From contig NZ_BAJN01000007.1 in the NCBI RefSeq assembly GCF_000613725.1, positions 80,868 to 144,867 of the forward strand: a stretch of DNA of 64,000 nt, written 5' to 3'. The position numbers and the translations under genes are program-made. Of the stretch, positions 8,789-18,287 are shown piece after piece; within the stretch, counting starts at the first letter, position 1, and each line of letters opens with the position of its first letter. The DNA is from Hoylesella pleuritidis JCM 14110. Lineage in GTDB: Bacteria > Bacteroidota > Bacteroidia > Bacteroidales > Bacteroidaceae. The notes beneath the pieces are model-generated. The model saw only the letters and a program-made list of their open reading frames with translations, was not told the origin of the DNA and ran no database searches.

Positions 8789-10033
8789 TTATTCCGCAAA
8801 GCTATGGAAGGCTCCTGGATTGCCTTGCACCGTGAAAACAGGACCTTTCACTTCTTTGGTTACGGGATTATACGTATAAAATCCGCTGGCTTTCTTATTG
8901 GCACTACCGAATACAATGAGGTTCTTGTGCTTGCCGATGGCGATTCCTTGCGGATTGGAAAGCTCCATATTGTCGATCTTCTGCATCGTTTTGGCACGCA
9001 GATCGATAATGGCCGGGAAACAGGTTATGCTCAAGTAAGGATTCGTCGCACCGTCGGGAGCCAGCTTGCTTGCATTGAGATAGGCATAGAGTTTGCCCTC
9101 GCCGGCATAGCAAGTGGCTGCAATGTATTCAGCATTGGTCACAGAGAGTCCTGCAACAGGTGTCTTATCAAGACGGATACAGTAGTCGGGATCGATTTCT
9201 TCGGCACCGTTTTTAATGCGCACTATACCGCAAGGGTATTGCGGAAGGAAGCCGAACGCACCCATACAAACGAAATATATATCACCATTTTCATCTTTGA
9301 AGATGGTGTTCGGGTCTATCGGGCGGGTCGCAACACTCAAACCGAGAGTCTTGTTAACGATATGCTTCTTCAAGATATCGGTCTTGGTGTCGATCATTGC
9401 CACAGAAACCGTAGGCTCGGTAGGCATCCATTGCGCATTGAACTGAGACAGACCAACATAGAGATAACCATCGCGAATAATCATACTTGCAGGTGCTACC
9501 TTGGCGTTGGGCAAACTGAGACTATTCAAATCGATATTTTTGAGCTTGGTCATCGTGGTGGGATTGAAGACCATCACAGTGCCAAGATTCTGAAAACTCA
9601 CATAAGCCTTTTCGCTGTTGAGTTCTACAACGTTGCAGGCAGCGGCTCCGGCGGGAATCGAGAGCACGCCTCTGCGCACGAGTTTACCTGCTGCATCGAT
9701 GTTGTAACATACGATTTCAGCCTTCGTATTACCCATATAGTCGGGCAGTGCATAAATGTTTCCACTGTCCATAATCATCGGCATTGTACCGAAACCGCTT
9801 GGAATGGCATTCTTGTTGTCATAACTTCCAGATGTCATCTCAGGCAAAGCCTGCAAGTAACAGCGGCCTGTGTTACCCTCGGGGTTGGTGAGCGCCGTAG
9901 AGAACAAAATGCCTTTGAAAGTCGTTACACCCGGATTGGGGGTAGGATTGGGTGTCGGATCATCGCTATTGCCACACGAAGCAGCCAGTGTCAACATAGC
10001 ACCGGCGAAAAGAAAATGTTTGAATTTCATCAT
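8789..10033 (-). CDS. DUF4374-like beta-propeller lipoprotein
   Basis: Surface or periplasmic lipoprotein, 414 aa. It has a signal peptide with a lipobox (LTLAASC) followed by an acidic and Pro-rich linker (DDPTPNPTPNPG). The remainder has repeated beta-strand segments such as GNIYALPDYMG, KAYVSFQNLGTVMVFNP, DGYLYVGLSQF and KNLIVFGSANKKASGFYTY, which suggest a beta propeller like those of DUF4374 proteins. That family often sits next to TonB receptors for iron or other small ligands. It lies 20 bp downstream of the receptor gene and is probably its substrate-binding partner. The substrate is unknown, and the DUF assignment is from recall. Confidence 0.72.
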   Translation of the reverse strand: MMKFKHFLFAGAMLTLAASCGNSDDPTPNPTPNPGVTTFKGILFSTALTNPEGNTGRCYLQALPEMTSGSYDNKNAIPSGFGTMPMIMDSGNIYALPDYMGNTKAEIVCYNIDAAGKLVRRGVLSIPAGAAACNVVELNSEKAYVSFQNLGTVMVFNPTTMTKLKNIDLNSLSLPNAKVAPASMIIRDGYLYVGLSQFNAQWMPTEPTVSVAMIDTKTDILKKHIVNKTLGLSVATRPIDPNTIFKDENGDIYFVCMGAFGFLPQYPCGIVRIKNGAEEIDPDYCIRLDKTPVAGLSVTNAEYIAATCYAGEGKLYAYLNASKLAPDGATNPYLSITCFPAIIDLRAKTMQKIDNMELSNPQGIAIGKHKNLIVFGSANKKASGFYTYNPVTKEVKGPVFTVQGNPGAFHSFAE

Positions 10034-10053
10034 AGATAATTGTTATTAATGGA

Positions 10054-12423
10054 TTATTTGAATAAATATCTGACTGTGAAAGCAACCGAACGACCGGGCA
10101 ACGGACGATTGAACTCCGACACAACACGGCGGTCGGCCAAGTTCTTTAACCTGAAAGTGAGTGTCCAGCGGTCGTTCGCGAAACTGTGCTCTACGGCTGC
10201 ATCCATTGTGAATGATGTAGGAATCTTGCGATCTTGATAGCTGCTCACCTCGAAATCATAGTAATACTGATGCACGTAAGAGGCATCGAAGAGCACACGT
10301 GTGTTCTGTCCGCGACCACCGAAGAGGTTTTCCTGATGATATTCGGCCCCGAAGTTGGCCAGCAAATACGGCACATTGGGTATTCGTTTGCCCTTAGTAG
10401 GATTCTCTACATCGGTTCCCGGGGTAAACTTTCGTGTGTCGCGCAGGTCTTGGTAAGTGCCATTGGCATAGAGATAAAGCACGGGCAGGACGTCGCTTTT
10501 GGCTTCTAATTCGACGCCCATCGTGCGAACGCTGCCGAAATTACGATAACGCGCCATCGTAGGAATCACATCTTGTGTGAAGCGAACCATATCGTGAAGG
10601 GTGTTATAGAATGTATTGAGTTCGAGTTCGACGATTCCCCCATCGGCCTTTTGCCTGTGGTAAAGGGCTCCGAGATTGACTCCCGTAGTGCGTTCGGGCT
10701 TCAAACCAAGCGAAGGAAGTATAGAATAGCCATTGCCTATCAGTTCTTCGCTCGTGGGTATGCGTACTTCTGAGTTGAACGAGGCTTTAATCATCCAGTC
10801 GGGTGTAATTCGATAGCGCATCGCATTGCTGAAACCGAAGTAGTTTTTAGATGTTTTCACCCGATCGGGTTCACGTATCGAGTAAATGGAAATGCTCTTA
10901 GAGTTCGACGAATAATAGAAATCTTTCAACGTGAAAGCATTTTGAAACTTCCCATCTAACAGTGTGAGATCATATGAAAAGCCCGTAGTGAGGTTGCGCA
11001 CACGGCTGGGGAAATTGGCACCAAAGCCCAACGCCTTATCCATCAGTTCGTCTTTGGGATGCAGATAGGTACCGGCGGCATAGACATTAAGGTTAAGTGC
11101 GTGATGAATATCAATGGTATAGCCTAAGTTGAGTTTAACAGACGCATCGTGAGAGCGGTTTTTTCCATCCGATGGATAGCTGTTTTGCTCACCTCCCAAG
11201 GGTGAAACGGGCGGCAGTTTGTTACCGTCCCAATCATAGCGTTGCATCGCCCGGTCGTTCAGTCCGTATCTACCTAACATATAAGCCACATCCATATCCA
11301 AATCGAGACCATCCAAGAAGAAGTTTTGTCGTTTGAGTTTCAGACTCGTGACAAGGCTTGTCGAGTGATTGAAAGCCTCTCGGACATCCATATCAATGCC
11401 TTGAATCTCCTGGCGAGTATGCATCAATATCAACTCCCATTTCAGTTCGTCGAACCACCATTTGGTTGCTTTGAGCGACATTCCGCCAATCATCTTCCTG
11501 AAATTGTCGTGATTGCGGCGCACGATTCGTCCGCCGAGGTTCTCTAATTTCATTCGATAGTCGTTGTCGGAGTATGTGAGTATGCCCCCCACTCCGAACT
11601 GCAAGCCCGACCGATGGTCTGTTCTTTTGAGCACAGTAGTGAGCTGATGCGAGTTGAAAGAGCCGATGGTATAAGACACATCGAGGTAAACGGGCGGATA
11701 TTCTTTCGTTACCACGTTGACAGCTCCGCCTAATGCCGATCCGCCAAACTTGTAAGGAACAATTCCTTTATAAACTTCGATACGCTCAATCATATTCGTT
11801 GGGATGTCGTTCAGCGCCACAAAGTTGCCCAGTTGACCCATAGGCGTTTCATCGATAAACATTCCCATCCGTTTGCCTTCAAGTCCGCGGACCGATATTC
11901 GAGATGAACTCCCGATGCCACCGGTGTTTCTTACCGTCACGCCAACGGTTCGGGCGAGTACGTCATTGATGTTGGATGCGGTGCCTTGGAGCTGTCGTTG
12001 CGAGATGACCGATACCGGCATAGCCGACTCTCGCAGCATTCGGGCCTCACTGCGAGCCGTAATCTGCACCTCGTCTAAGGTGTGGGCATCGGCAGATAAG
12101 GCAACATTGCAGACAGTACTGTCGGCAGATGAGAGGCGCACTGTTATCTCGCGGTCGTGATACCCCAAATAACTGAACCGCAATGTCACCTTATTAGATA
12201 ATGGTACCGACAGCCGGTAATGTCCCGAGACATCGGTAACGGAACCTTCGGTTGTGCCTGCAACCGTGACCGAAGCACCTATCAGTACCTCTCGACTCTG
12301 CTTATCAGTAACGAGACCACATACTTTCATCGTGCGGATTTGGGCTTGAGAAACGAATGAAAAACACAACAAAAGAACAACTGTGAACAGCATTCGATAA
12401 CAGAATGGTCGTTGTTTCTTCAT
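10054..12423 (-). CDS. TonB-dependent outer-membrane receptor
   Basis: Ligand-gated outer-membrane barrel of about 789 aa. Order: signal peptide (MLFTVVLLLCFSFVSQAQ), carboxypeptidase-like regulatory domain (VCGLVTDKQSREVLIGASV, then GSVTDVSGHYRL), plug domain (LARTVGVTVRN, ISVRGLEGKRMGMFIDETPM, NMIERIEVYKGIVPYKFGG, LGGAVNVVTKEYPP), a 22-strand-type barrel and a final aromatic-rich strand (GRSVAFTVRYLFK). The layout is that of siderophore/haem-type receptors, not of SusC, since no SusD partner is present. ATG at 12421-12423 (MKKQRPFC) is chosen because it directly precedes the signal peptide; the frame is open further upstream through a structured leader. Confidence 0.92.
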   Translation of the reverse strand: MKKQRPFCYRMLFTVVLLLCFSFVSQAQIRTMKVCGLVTDKQSREVLIGASVTVAGTTEGSVTDVSGHYRLSVPLSNKVTLRFSYLGYHDREITVRLSSADSTVCNVALSADAHTLDEVQITARSEARMLRESAMPVSVISQRQLQGTASNINDVLARTVGVTVRNTGGIGSSSRISVRGLEGKRMGMFIDETPMGQLGNFVALNDIPTNMIERIEVYKGIVPYKFGGSALGGAVNVVTKEYPPVYLDVSYTIGSFNSHQLTTVLKRTDHRSGLQFGVGGILTYSDNDYRMKLENLGGRIVRRNHDNFRKMIGGMSLKATKWWFDELKWELILMHTRQEIQGIDMDVREAFNHSTSLVTSLKLKRQNFFLDGLDLDMDVAYMLGRYGLNDRAMQRYDWDGNKLPPVSPLGGEQNSYPSDGKNRSHDASVKLNLGYTIDIHHALNLNVYAAGTYLHPKDELMDKALGFGANFPSRVRNLTTGFSYDLTLLDGKFQNAFTLKDFYYSSNSKSISIYSIREPDRVKTSKNYFGFSNAMRYRITPDWMIKASFNSEVRIPTSEELIGNGYSILPSLGLKPERTTGVNLGALYHRQKADGGIVELELNTFYNTLHDMVRFTQDVIPTMARYRNFGSVRTMGVELEAKSDVLPVLYLYANGTYQDLRDTRKFTPGTDVENPTKGKRIPNVPYLLANFGAEYHQENLFGGRGQNTRVLFDASYVHQYYYDFEVSSYQDRKIPTSFTMDAAVEHSFANDRWTLTFRLKNLADRRVVSEFNRPLPGRSVAFTVRYLFK

Positions 12424-12608
12424 ACAAATGTATGTGTACTGTTTTTCGAAAGCGGCAAACACCGCATTAAAAACGAACATATCTCGGTATCGTTCATAAA
12501 AGAAATGCGCCATCTTTGTTGAAAGATGGCGCACGGCGAATGAAATTTCAGGGCACGCTTCCCTGCATATCGTTATTATTTGCATTGTCTGTCGGTTGGT
12601 CACTAATT
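12424..12608 (-). promoter_or_regulatory. Structured 5' leader of the TonB receptor mRNA
   Basis: About 185 nt lie between the promoter and the ATG. The leader holds a small hairpin (CAGGG...CCCTG, 12548-12565) and an 11-bp perfect stem GCGCCATCTTT/AAAGATGGCGC (12507-12532), followed on the minus strand by ATTTCTTTT. That is the shape of an intrinsic terminator before the gene, suggesting attenuation or a riboswitch. I recognise no known riboswitch class. Confidence 0.5.
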
Positions 12609-12615
12609 ATGGTTA

Positions 12616-12646
12616 CAAAAGTAGAGAAAATCTATCCACCCGACAA
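12616..12646 (-). promoter_or_regulatory. Promoter for the TonB receptor operon
   Basis: Minus-strand TTG (in TATTG), 20-bp spacer, TACTTTTG (perfect TAnnTTTG). Transcription would start near 12609, giving the long leader. Confidence 0.7.
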
Positions 12647-12668
12647 TACCTAAAAGTAGGTATTCTGG

Positions 12669-12778
12669 AAAGCCGTTAAACACGTTGCAACTAACGGTTA
12701 AACGCACTGCGATTAACCGTTAATCGCACGCCAAGTAACAGTTAAACGCAAGGCAAGTAACAGTTAATTGCGACAGGG
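12669..12778. repeat. Array of 22-bp repeats, locus C (five units)
   Basis: Units start at 12669, 12691, 12713, 12735 and 12757. The shared pattern is (C/T/G)TAAC(A/C/G)GTTAA followed by a C/G/A-rich half. This is the longest member of the family in the window. It lies between the divergent receptor and dinD/dnaG promoters. Confidence 0.9.
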
Positions 12779-12961
12779 GGCAATAGCTTTCATTTAACAT
12801 ATTGGTTATAAGACGTTTACGGAAGACCGCCAAACTCCAATTCATCTTATTTATTTCTCCACGACTCTGGCATCTGCCCTATTTCTGCTTTTTATATTAC
12901 TGACACCGGACAAACGAATATTCTGTTATTAGGTAAATATCCCTTGCATCTTCGATCGGTT

Positions 12962-12996
12962 TTTGTACCGTATCCCGAAATAATTCGTTATATTTG
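12962..12996 (+). promoter_or_regulatory. Promoter for dinD remnant and dnaG
   Basis: TTTG at 12962-12965 and TATATTTG at 12989-12996. The 23-bp spacer is longer than the usual 19-21, so the -33 element is less certain than the -7 box. Confidence 0.5.
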
Positions 12997-13023
12997 CACT
13001 CGTTATCATCTAAAACCGAGAAT

Positions 13024-13350
13024 ATGAAAAAAGAGGTTGTCATAGAGCTTTACAACGGTTTCGAAGCAGCTGCCGCAGAAGTAGGGGGAGTAGAGTGTTG
13101 GAGTACAAGAGAGTTATCTTCTCTCTTGGGTTATTCACAATGGAGAAACTTTGTCAAGGTGATTGACAAAGCGAAAGAGGCGTGCCGAAATGCCGGAAAT
13201 TCATTGGCTGATCATTTTGCTGACGTCAGCAAAATGGTATCTCTTGGCTCGGGATTAGAAAGAGAAGTAGAAGATATCTTGCTAACTCGCTATGCTTGCT
13301 ATCTCGTTGCACAAAACGGAGACCCGCGAAAAGTAGAAATAAGAAGATGA
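13024..13350 (+). pseudogene. dinD: Truncated DinD-like protein (N-terminal part)
   Basis: 108 aa matching the first third of DNA-damage-inducible protein D (usually about 270-280 aa): [59 protein letters not shown] and [14 protein letters not shown]. The similarity stops exactly after NGDPRK; five unrelated residues follow, then a stop that overlaps the dnaG ATG (ATGA at 13347-13350). A deletion probably joined the dinD 5' part to dnaG. ATG 13024 is used; an upstream TTG at 12994 would lie inside the promoter. The peptide may be non-functional, but its promoter and coupled stop/start could now drive dnaG. Confidence 0.75.
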
Positions 13351-15328
13351 TAGACAGAGAAACGGCTGAGAAAATCAAAGATGCTGCCAACATTGTAGAC
13401 GTTGTCGGCGAGTTTGTTACATTGCATAAGAGCGGTGCCAATTATAAAGGGCTGTGCCCGTTTCATAATGAAAAGACACCATCTTTCTACGTCTCGCCCG
13501 CCCGTGGTACGTGTCACTGCTTCGGATGCGGCCGTGGCGGCAATGCCGTGGGCTTCATTATGGAGCACGAACAGATGACTTATCCCGAGGCATTGCGCTG
13601 GCTTGCCAATAAATATCATATCGAAATACACGAGCGCGAACTGACAGACGCTGAGCGACAAGAGCAGAGCGAGCGCGAGAGTATGTTCATCGTGAACGAC
13701 TGGGCGGCACAATACTTTCAGGATTTGCTACACAACAGCACTGACGGAGCAACTTATGGACTGGCTTATTTTCGGTCGCGCGGCTTCAGAGACGATATTA
13801 TTCAGAAGTTTCAATTAGGCTACGACCTTACCGATCGGGCTGCTTTAGCCCGCACGGCAATCAGCAAAGGTTATCGTGAAGAGTTTCTTTTGAAAACCGG
13901 CATTTGCTATAAGACCGAGCAAGGTGACCTTATTGATCGTTACGCCGGGCGCGTAATGTTTCCCTGGATTGGTGTAAACGGCAAGGTAGTAGGCTTCGGC
14001 GGCCGACTGCTCGATGCCCGGACGAAAGGCGTTAACCAAAAATACGTCAACTCACCAGAATCTGAAATCTATCACAAGGACCACGAGTTGTATGGCATCT
14101 TTCAAGCAAAGAAGGCCGTTGCAAAGGAAAATCGCGTGTATTTAGTAGAGGGTTACACCGACGTTATATCTATGCACCAATGCGGAATAGAGAATGTCGT
14201 GGCCAATTCGGGTACTGCACTCAGCGTACATCAAATTCACACGCTCCACCGTTTCACGTCGAATATCACGTTGTTGTACGATGGTGATGCTGCCGGAATT
14301 CACGCAGCACTACGCGGAACGGATATGTTACTGGCCGAAGGAATGAATATCAAGGTGCTGCTTTTGCCCGACGGCGACGATCCAGACAGCTTTGCACGCA
14401 AGCATACAGCGCTGATTTCCGCGCGTATATCGATGAACACCAAACCGATTTTATCCAGTTTAAAATCGGATTAATGCTCGATGGGGTGACCGATCCCGTC
14501 AAGCGGTCGGAAGCAATCGGCTCAATCGTCACAAGTATTTCGGTCATTCCCGATCAGATTCTACGTGACACGTATCTTCACGAATGCGTTCAACGTCTCG
14601 GAATAAACGAGGCTACGCTCATCAATGAGATGAATAAGCGCATCATTGAGAGACGCGAACAGCAGGCACGAGAAACTCGTCGAGAAGAAGAACGTGCCCA
14701 ATCGGCGGCCGCATCGCCTGTTCAGACGATACCGACTACGGTCAGCCAACAGACCAGCGAGGTAGAAACAATGCTTATCCAGCTGGTGATTCGGCACGGG
14801 GAAAAGACTATCTTCGAGAATGTTGAAGACGAATCGGGGCAGATTTGCAATCTTTCCGTAGCACAATATGTGCAGTATAATCTCACAGCCGATAATCTTT
14901 CGTTCCGCAACGAAATGTTCAACCGTATCCTGACCGAAGCTGTCGAGCACAACGCCGATGCCGATTTCAAGGCCGAAACTTACTTCATTCATCACGCGGA
15001 TATTACAATCAGTCGCTTTGCTACGGACATCAGCGTCGATAAATACCAGTTGATTCTGCCCCAAAAAGTACCCGACGGACCGCAGGCAGAAGAAGATCTA
15101 CGTATCGCTCGAATCAATGCAATGGAGACTTTACGCCAACAAACGCTGCATCTGATTCTCGATTTCAGGATGGATTACGTAGAGCGACATCTCAAAGAGT
15201 TGCAAAATAAGATTGCCCAAGCAACCGATCGACCCGAAGAGATGATGACTTTGATGGCGGAATACAAGGATATGCAGCAGATTCGCAATGCATTGGCTAA
15301 GAAGTTGGGCAATGACATCATTGCCTGA
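13347..15328 (+). CDS. dnaG: DNA primase DnaG, interrupted by a one-base frameshift
   Basis: Makes RNA primers at the replication fork. The first frame (13347-14474) has the CHC2 zinc finger ([12 protein letters not shown], then [15 protein letters not shown]), the core ([18 protein letters not shown]) and the TOPRIM centre ([50 protein letters not shown]). After KHT the frame is lost: a -1 shift near 14406-14412 restores [20 protein letters not shown] and runs on as 14474-15328, ending with the DnaB-binding C-terminal domain. One base seems missing. Stop and internal ATG overlap as TAATG at 14472-14476. DnaG is essential, so a sequencing or assembly error is the simplest explanation; I see no slippery heptamer. 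The start follows the dinD remnant by overlap. Confidence 0.92.
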
Positions 15329-15379
15329 AACCTCTGTCAAGCTCCCCCAAAGGGAAAAATGTCTCGTAGCTAAATACAG

Positions 15380-15415
15380 AATCGCCCTTTCTTTCAAATG
15401 AAAGAAAGGGCGATT
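15380..15415. terminator. Bidirectional terminator between dnaG and nrdG
   Basis: A perfect 17-bp stem (15380-15396 with 15399-15415) with a 2-nt AA loop, A/T rich at both ends, between two convergent genes. Confidence 0.85.
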
Positions 15416-15435
15416 TGACTGTACTTATTCAATCA

Positions 15436-15966
15436 TTAAGCCGTCGTGCGGAGATAACTTCCTTCTCCTTGAAGACGCGTCGGGGATAAACGGATGACCT
15501 TTCCATCTCTTAACGATGCCTGAACATCGATCAATCGTTGGTTGGAACTACCTCGGAAAACGAGCGATTCGTCACGAAGTGACTTGATAAAAGGACCGTC
15601 TACCAAGACATCCAACAGTTCTAAAAGTGCTCGTTGAGTCTTTTGACGTACGAGATACTCAAATGTGAAGCCCGTGAAACACCATATTGTCTTGTGCGTT
15701 TCGCGGCGAATAGCCCGCGCAAGTTCGGTAAATCCTTCAGCTTGAAACATCGGGTCGCCGCCGCTGAAGGTGACATTGGCAAACGGATCGGCCGTAATTA
15801 CACGCATAATATCAGCTGTCGACATCATCGTTCCGTTGCGAATGTCCCACGACTGCGGGTTATGGCAGCCCGGACAAGCATTCGGACAGCCTGCACAATA
15901 CACCGATGTACGGAACCCCGGACCATCGACCATTGTGTCTTCTACAATGTCGAGCACAGAAATCAT
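15436..15966 (-). CDS. nrdG: Anaerobic ribonucleotide reductase activating protein NrdG
   Basis: Radical-SAM enzyme that installs the glycyl radical on NrdD. At 176 aa it has the family length. The CX3CX2C cluster motif is C27-PNA-C31-PG-C34 (with another Cys at 24), and VTFSGGDPMFQAEGF is the usual SAM-binding GGD(P) segment. It overlaps the end of nrdD by 4 bp (ATGA), so translation is likely coupled. Its transcript ends at the strong hairpin 15380-15415. Confidence 0.96.
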   Translation of the reverse strand: MISVLDIVEDTMVDGPGFRTSVYCAGCPNACPGCHNPQSWDIRNGTMMSTADIMRVITADPFANVTFSGGDPMFQAEGFTELARAIRRETHKTIWCFTGFTFEYLVRQKTQRALLELLDVLVDGPFIKSLRDESLVFRGSSNQRLIDVQASLRDGKVIRLSPTRLQGEGSYLRTTA

Positions 15967-18191
15967 TCGTTATTCTCCCGTCCTTCGATATGTGTTACGC
16001 GGTCGTTTAACTCCGCGAGCTTACCGCTGTTCCATCTATCCGTTGTGCCGACAAGGTAACCTGTAATGCGTTGCAGCCTGTCGATATGATGGCTGTGACA
16101 CTTAGGACACTCTTCAAGATGGGCATCCGCATTCTCATATCCGCATTCCATACAGCGATTTCGATTATGATTCACGCTGCCATAGCCCATATTATAGTGG
16201 TCCATCATATCCACAACGTTCATTATTACTTGTGGATTGTGAGTGGCATCACCGTCTATTTCCACATAGAAAATGTGTCCGCCGCGCGTCATTTCGTGAT
16301 AAGGTGCCTCGATTTCGGCCTTATGTCGCGCACTGCATTTATAGTAAACGGGCACGTGATTAGAGTTCGTGTAATAGTCGCGATCAGTTACCCCTTCGAT
16401 GACTCCAAAAGCTTTGCGGTCTATTTTGGTGAATTTCCCCGACAGTCCTTCGGCTGGTGTGGCCAGAAGACTGTAATTATGGTGGAACTTCTCCGAGTAT
16501 TCGTTCACGCGATTGCGCATATACGATACAATCTTCAGCCCCAATTCCTGAGCCTCTCCACTCTCACCGTGATGCTGACCGATAAGTGCTTTGAGACACT
16601 CTGCAAGTCCGATGAAGCCTATTCCCAATGTTCCCTGATTGATGATCGACTCTATTGTGTCGTCGGGATTGAGCTTATCGGCCCCCAACCACAAGCTACG
16701 CATCAAAAGGGGGAACTGCTTTGCATAGGCGGTTTTCTGAAAATCATAGCGTTCATTGAGCTGATTGGCCGTGACATCGAGCATATAATCAAGCTTAGCA
16801 AAGAACTTGTTGATACGTTCTTCCTTATTTTTGACATCCATACATTCGATTGCTAAGCGCACGATATTAATCGTAGAGAACGACAGATTACCGCGACCCA
16901 CCGATGTCTTGGGCCCGAATCGATTCTCAAAAACACGTGTTCGGCATCCCATCGTAGCTACTTCGTGCAGATAACGTTTCGGATCGTCGACACACCAGTC
17001 ATCACTCTGGTTAAAAGTGGCATCAAGATTGAGAAAATTGGGGAAGAAACGGCGTGCCGTTACTTGGCAAGCAAACTCATAAAGATCGTAATTTCGGTCG
17101 TCGGGCAGATAGTTTACGCCGCGCTTCTTTTTCCAAATTTGAATGGGGAAGATGGCCGTTTCACCGTTACCAACCCCGTTATAGGTACTCTTCAAAAGCT
17201 CTCTCATCACGCAACGCCCCTCTGCCGAGGTGTCAGTTCCATAATTCACAGATGAGAAAACCACCTGATTGCCACCGCGAGAGTGTATCGTATTCATATT
17301 ATGTATAAACGCTTCCATCGCTTGATGCACACGAGCTACAGTTTTGTTGATGGCGTGTTGCACCACACGTGTTTCTCCTTTAAGACTGTCGAGCGGCTTC
17401 GGCAGATAATCATCAAATACCTTATTATATAGATGTGCATAGTTTTCGCCATTCAAATCTTCCAAAGCTTTCACTTCTTCAATGAACGATAAGCGCACGT
17501 AAGGTGCCAAATAGAAATCGAAAGCAGGGATAGCCTGACCGCCGTGCATCTCGTTTTGCGCCGTCTCCAACGATATACAAGCCAACACACTGGCTGTTTC
17601 TATTCGCTTGGCGGGGCGCGATGAGCCATGACCGGCCGTGAAACCGTGATTCAGAATATTGTCGAGTGGGTGCTGACAGCAAGTAAGCGATTTGGTGGGA
17701 TAGTAGTCTTTGTCGTGAATATGCAAGTAATTGTTTTTCACAGCTTCACGACTTTCCTCGCTCAACAGATAGTCGTCGACAAACGGTTTGGTGGTTTCAC
17801 TGGCAAATTTCATCATCATTCCTGCCGGCGTATCCGCATTCATATTGGCGTTTTCACGCGTAATGTCATTGGATTTTACATTGATAATCTCCAAGAACAT
17901 ATCTCTTGTCTTCGCCTTTCGGGCAATACTTCGCTGGTTGCGATAAGCAATATAGGCCTTGGCTACATCTTTCCGCTTACTCTTCATCAGCTCGATTTCT
18001 ACGGCATTCTGAATGTTTTCCACCGTCATTTGCGGTTTGCCGTGAAAGCTGACGTGGTCTGTGATCTGTTGAATAAGATGAATGTCCTCACCTTTATCGG
18101 TGTGAAGCATCGCCTTACGGATAGCGGTTACAATCTTCTCTTCATTGAACCCCACAATTCGACCGTCGCGTTTGACTACTGTTTGTATCAT
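15963..18191 (-). CDS. nrdD: Anaerobic ribonucleoside-triphosphate reductase NrdD
   Basis: Class III reductase making dNTPs without oxygen, 742 aa. N-terminal ATP-cone (VVKRDGRIVGFNEEKIVTAI, residues 4-95) for allosteric control, a central 10-stranded barrel, a zinc site near the C-terminus (CMECGYENADAHLEECPKCH) and the glycyl-radical loop GTTDRWNSGKLAEL at the end. It is followed by nrdG with a 4-bp overlap. A promoter lies at 18259-18287. This is the only reductase in the window, in keeping with anaerobic life. Confidence 0.97.
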   Translation of the reverse strand: MIQTVVKRDGRIVGFNEEKIVTAIRKAMLHTDKGEDIHLIQQITDHVSFHGKPQMTVENIQNAVEIELMKSKRKDVAKAYIAYRNQRSIARKAKTRDMFLEIINVKSNDITRENANMNADTPAGMMMKFASETTKPFVDDYLLSEESREAVKNNYLHIHDKDYYPTKSLTCCQHPLDNILNHGFTAGHGSSRPAKRIETASVLACISLETAQNEMHGGQAIPAFDFYLAPYVRLSFIEEVKALEDLNGENYAHLYNKVFDDYLPKPLDSLKGETRVVQHAINKTVARVHQAMEAFIHNMNTIHSRGGNQVVFSSVNYGTDTSAEGRCVMRELLKSTYNGVGNGETAIFPIQIWKKKRGVNYLPDDRNYDLYEFACQVTARRFFPNFLNLDATFNQSDDWCVDDPKRYLHEVATMGCRTRVFENRFGPKTSVGRGNLSFSTINIVRLAIECMDVKNKEERINKFFAKLDYMLDVTANQLNERYDFQKTAYAKQFPLLMRSLWLGADKLNPDDTIESIINQGTLGIGFIGLAECLKALIGQHHGESGEAQELGLKIVSYMRNRVNEYSEKFHHNYSLLATPAEGLSGKFTKIDRKAFGVIEGVTDRDYYTNSNHVPVYYKCSARHKAEIEAPYHEMTRGGHIFYVEIDGDATHNPQVIMNVVDMMDHYNMGYGSVNHNRNRCMECGYENADAHLEECPKCHSHHIDRLQRITGYLVGTTDRWNSGKLAELNDRVTHIEGRENNE

Positions 18192-18258
18192 TATTGATTG
18201 ATAATTATATGTTGAATATGTTTTATTCTTGAACGAATCATCAACTCGATTGTGTCTG

Positions 18259-18287
18259 CAAAGATAACATTTTTATTGATACGGCAA
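18259..18287 (-). promoter_or_regulatory. Promoter for nrdD-nrdG
   Basis: Minus-strand TTTG, 18-bp spacer, TATCTTTG, about 65 bp before the nrdD ATG. Confidence 0.65.

Noticed and set aside
8804..10039. 411-codon open frame on the plus strand
   Set aside because: It is the mirror of the DUF4374-like gene; its translation is rich in Arg, His and Ile and lacks domain motifs, while the minus-strand frame has a signal peptide and lipobox.
10054..12423. SusC-type glycan receptor
   Set aside because: No SusD partner gene; the neighbour is a beta-propeller lipoprotein and the receptor has the siderophore/haem-type layout.
14380..14412. Programmed -1 ribosomal frameshift in dnaG
   Set aside because: No X-XXY-YYZ slippery heptamer and no strong stem just downstream; an assembly error or mutation is more likely.
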